Of a DNA stretch of 32,709 nt, positions 31,719 through 32,709 are shown one piece after another (positions within the stretch are counted from its first letter, which is position 1; every line of letters starts with the position of its first letter). Below the pieces are notes generated by a model that saw nothing but the letters and a program-made list of their open reading frames with translations, was not told the DNA's origin and ran no database searches. The position numbers and the translations under genes were made by a program. This stretch comes from Alphaproteobacteria bacterium (lineage in GTDB: Bacteria; Pseudomonadota; Alphaproteobacteria; Caulobacterales; Aquidulcibacteraceae): the NCBI GenBank assembly GCA_027488965.1, contig JAIYAO010000188.1, positions 1 to 32,709 on the forward strand. The letters are read 5' to 3'.

Positions 31719-32709
31719 CACGCAACGCCGCCGACACCGTGCGCGCCGCCGCGTCGGCCTTCGCGCCGCTGTGGATCGATCCGCCCGTGCTGCAGCCGGC
31801 AGGTCTTTACCTTGAGCTCGCGGGGGAAGACCTGCGCCAGCGCGCCTTCCTGATCGCGGGCGACGACGACGCGCTGTGCCTGCGGCCCGACATGACCGCC
31901 CCCGCGGTGCGTCTCGCCCTGCAGCGCGCCGACTGGCGTGCGCCGTTCGCGGTGGCCTACGACGGCCTCGTGTTCCGTCGCCAGACGGACCGGACGCGCG
32001 AGACGGAGTTCCGCCAGATCGGGCTCGAGAAGTTCGGGCCGCGCGACGGCCTCGCCGGCGATGAAAGCGCGCTCACCATCGCCGCCCTCGACGCGTGCCG
32101 CGCGGCAGGCGCTGCGCCCACGCTGCAGCTGGGGGACGTGGCGGTGTTCGATGCGCTGGTGGACGCCTGCGGGCTTGCGGAGTCCTGGACGCGGCGGCTG
32201 AAGCGCGCGTTCGCGCGGCCGGGCGGGCTCGCGGCCATGCTGAAGGCCGCGGCCGAGGAGCGCCCGGCGGCGCAGCACCCGCTCGGGCAGGCGCTCGCCG
32301 CCCTGCCGGAGGCGCGCGCCGAAGCGGTGGTGGAGGAGATGCTGGCCGATGCCCGCATCGCGGTGGTGGGCGGTCGTACCGTGGCCGAGATCGCCCAGCG
32401 CCTGCGCGAGAAAGGTGGCGCCGAAGTTGCGCCGCCACCCGGCAGGGACGCGCTCGCCGCCATCGCCGAAGCCGTTGCGTTGCAGGCGGCGCCCGACGCG
32501 GCGTTCGACGGGCTGCATGGAATTGCGAAGCGCTTGCCCGCGCCCGCAGCCTTTGAGTCCGCCATCGCGCGCGCCGCGCAACGCTGGGCCGATGTGGCGC
32601 GTGCAGACGCGCCATCGGCCACGTTCTCCGCGGGCTTCGGCCGCGGCCTCGCCTACTACGACGGGTTCGTGTTCGAGCTGGAGGCGCCGGCGCTGGGCGC
32701 GCGCGCCAG
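31715..32709 (+). CDS. hisZ: ATP phosphoribosyltransferase regulatory subunit HisZ (3' end outside window)
   Basis: 331 codons are visible from GTG 31715, and the frame is open to the window end, so only a short tail is missing. The protein is a HisRS catalytic-domain paralogue: L-C-L-R-P-D-M-T-A-P-A-V-R replaces the R-Y-D-L-T-A-P motif, V-F-R-R-Q-T-D-R and E-F-R-Q-I-G-L-E-K-F-G replace motif 2, and G-R-G-L-A-Y-Y-D-G-F-V-F-E is near the end. HisZ does not charge tRNA. It pairs with the short form of HisG in an octamer that makes phosphoribosyl-ATP and mediates histidine feedback. hisG, the expected next gene, would lie beyond the window. Confidence 0.93.
   Translation, partial: MTRNAADTVRAAASAFAPLWIDPPVLQPAGLYLELAGEDLRQRAFLIAGDDDALCLRPDMTAPAVRLALQRADWRAPFAVAYDGLVFRRQTDRTRETEFRQIGLEKFGPRDGLAGDESALTIAALDACRAAGAAPTLQLGDVAVFDALVDACGLAESWTRRLKRAFARPGGLAAMLKAAAEERPAAQHPLGQALAALPEARAEAVVEEMLADARIAVVGGRTVAEIAQRLREKGGAEVAPPPGRDALAAIAEAVALQAAPDAAFDGLHGIAKRLPAPAAFESAIARAAQRWADVARADAPSATFSAGFGRGLAYYDGFVFELEAPALGARA

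Overview
The window is GC-rich, gene-dense chromosomal DNA of an alphaproteobacterium. A Caulobacterales/Hyphomonadales-like host is my inference. The basis is a TonB-dependent receptor with an Asn-Cys-Tyr-Asp motif typical of those groups, a histidyl-tRNA synthetase whose motif 2 (W-R-N-E-K-P-G-P-G-R-F) looks like the alphaproteobacterial type, hisS and hisZ together, and G/C-ending codons. No rRNA, tRNA, CRISPR array or prophage was seen. No gene-free stretch exceeds 300 bases.

Layout. 1-4810: the end of a TonB-dependent receptor with a strong terminator, a DUF6491-like lipoprotein, an ABM-domain protein, a secreted unknown, a PchB-like chorismate mutase, a DUF533/TerB-like protein and a membrane-anchored SRPBCC-GyrI fusion. 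4966-6174: an aspartate (possibly prephenate) aminotransferase. 6178-6853: a RAYT transposase flanked by the palindromic repeats it probably mobilises; related copies lie at 1148 and 9441. 6858-10598 (minus strand): acyl-CoA ligase, DUF2147 protein, hisI, a small unknown and folE. 10749-14644: a Phd/PIN toxin-antitoxin pair with a readable promoter and operator, cysS, a secreted unknown and guaD.

14663-22701 is a complete Kdp high-affinity potassium system. It has a candidate KdpE operator, an extra 27-residue membrane peptide, kdpF, A, B, C, then the sensor kinase kdpD and regulator kdpE. dusA follows one base later. KdpFABC is the pump and KdpDE its regulator; the tight spacing suggests one transcript that includes its own regulators.

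23706-32709: an extended-SDR reductase, a minus-strand pair (MDR oxidoreductase and a hotdog-fold protein), a ScsB/DsbD-type thiol reductase translationally coupled to a periplasmic redoxin, a small DUF4870-like membrane protein, and hisS, an exported SRPBCC protein and hisZ (running off the end).

The best leads are the RAYT/REPIN family with covarying hairpins, the compositionally foreign block that coincides with the insertion domain of hisS, the unannotated micro-ORF and direct-repeat operator of kdp, and the toxin-antitoxin module placed directly upstream of cysS. I do not see a clearly new multi-gene system; most operons are recognisable families with local oddities.
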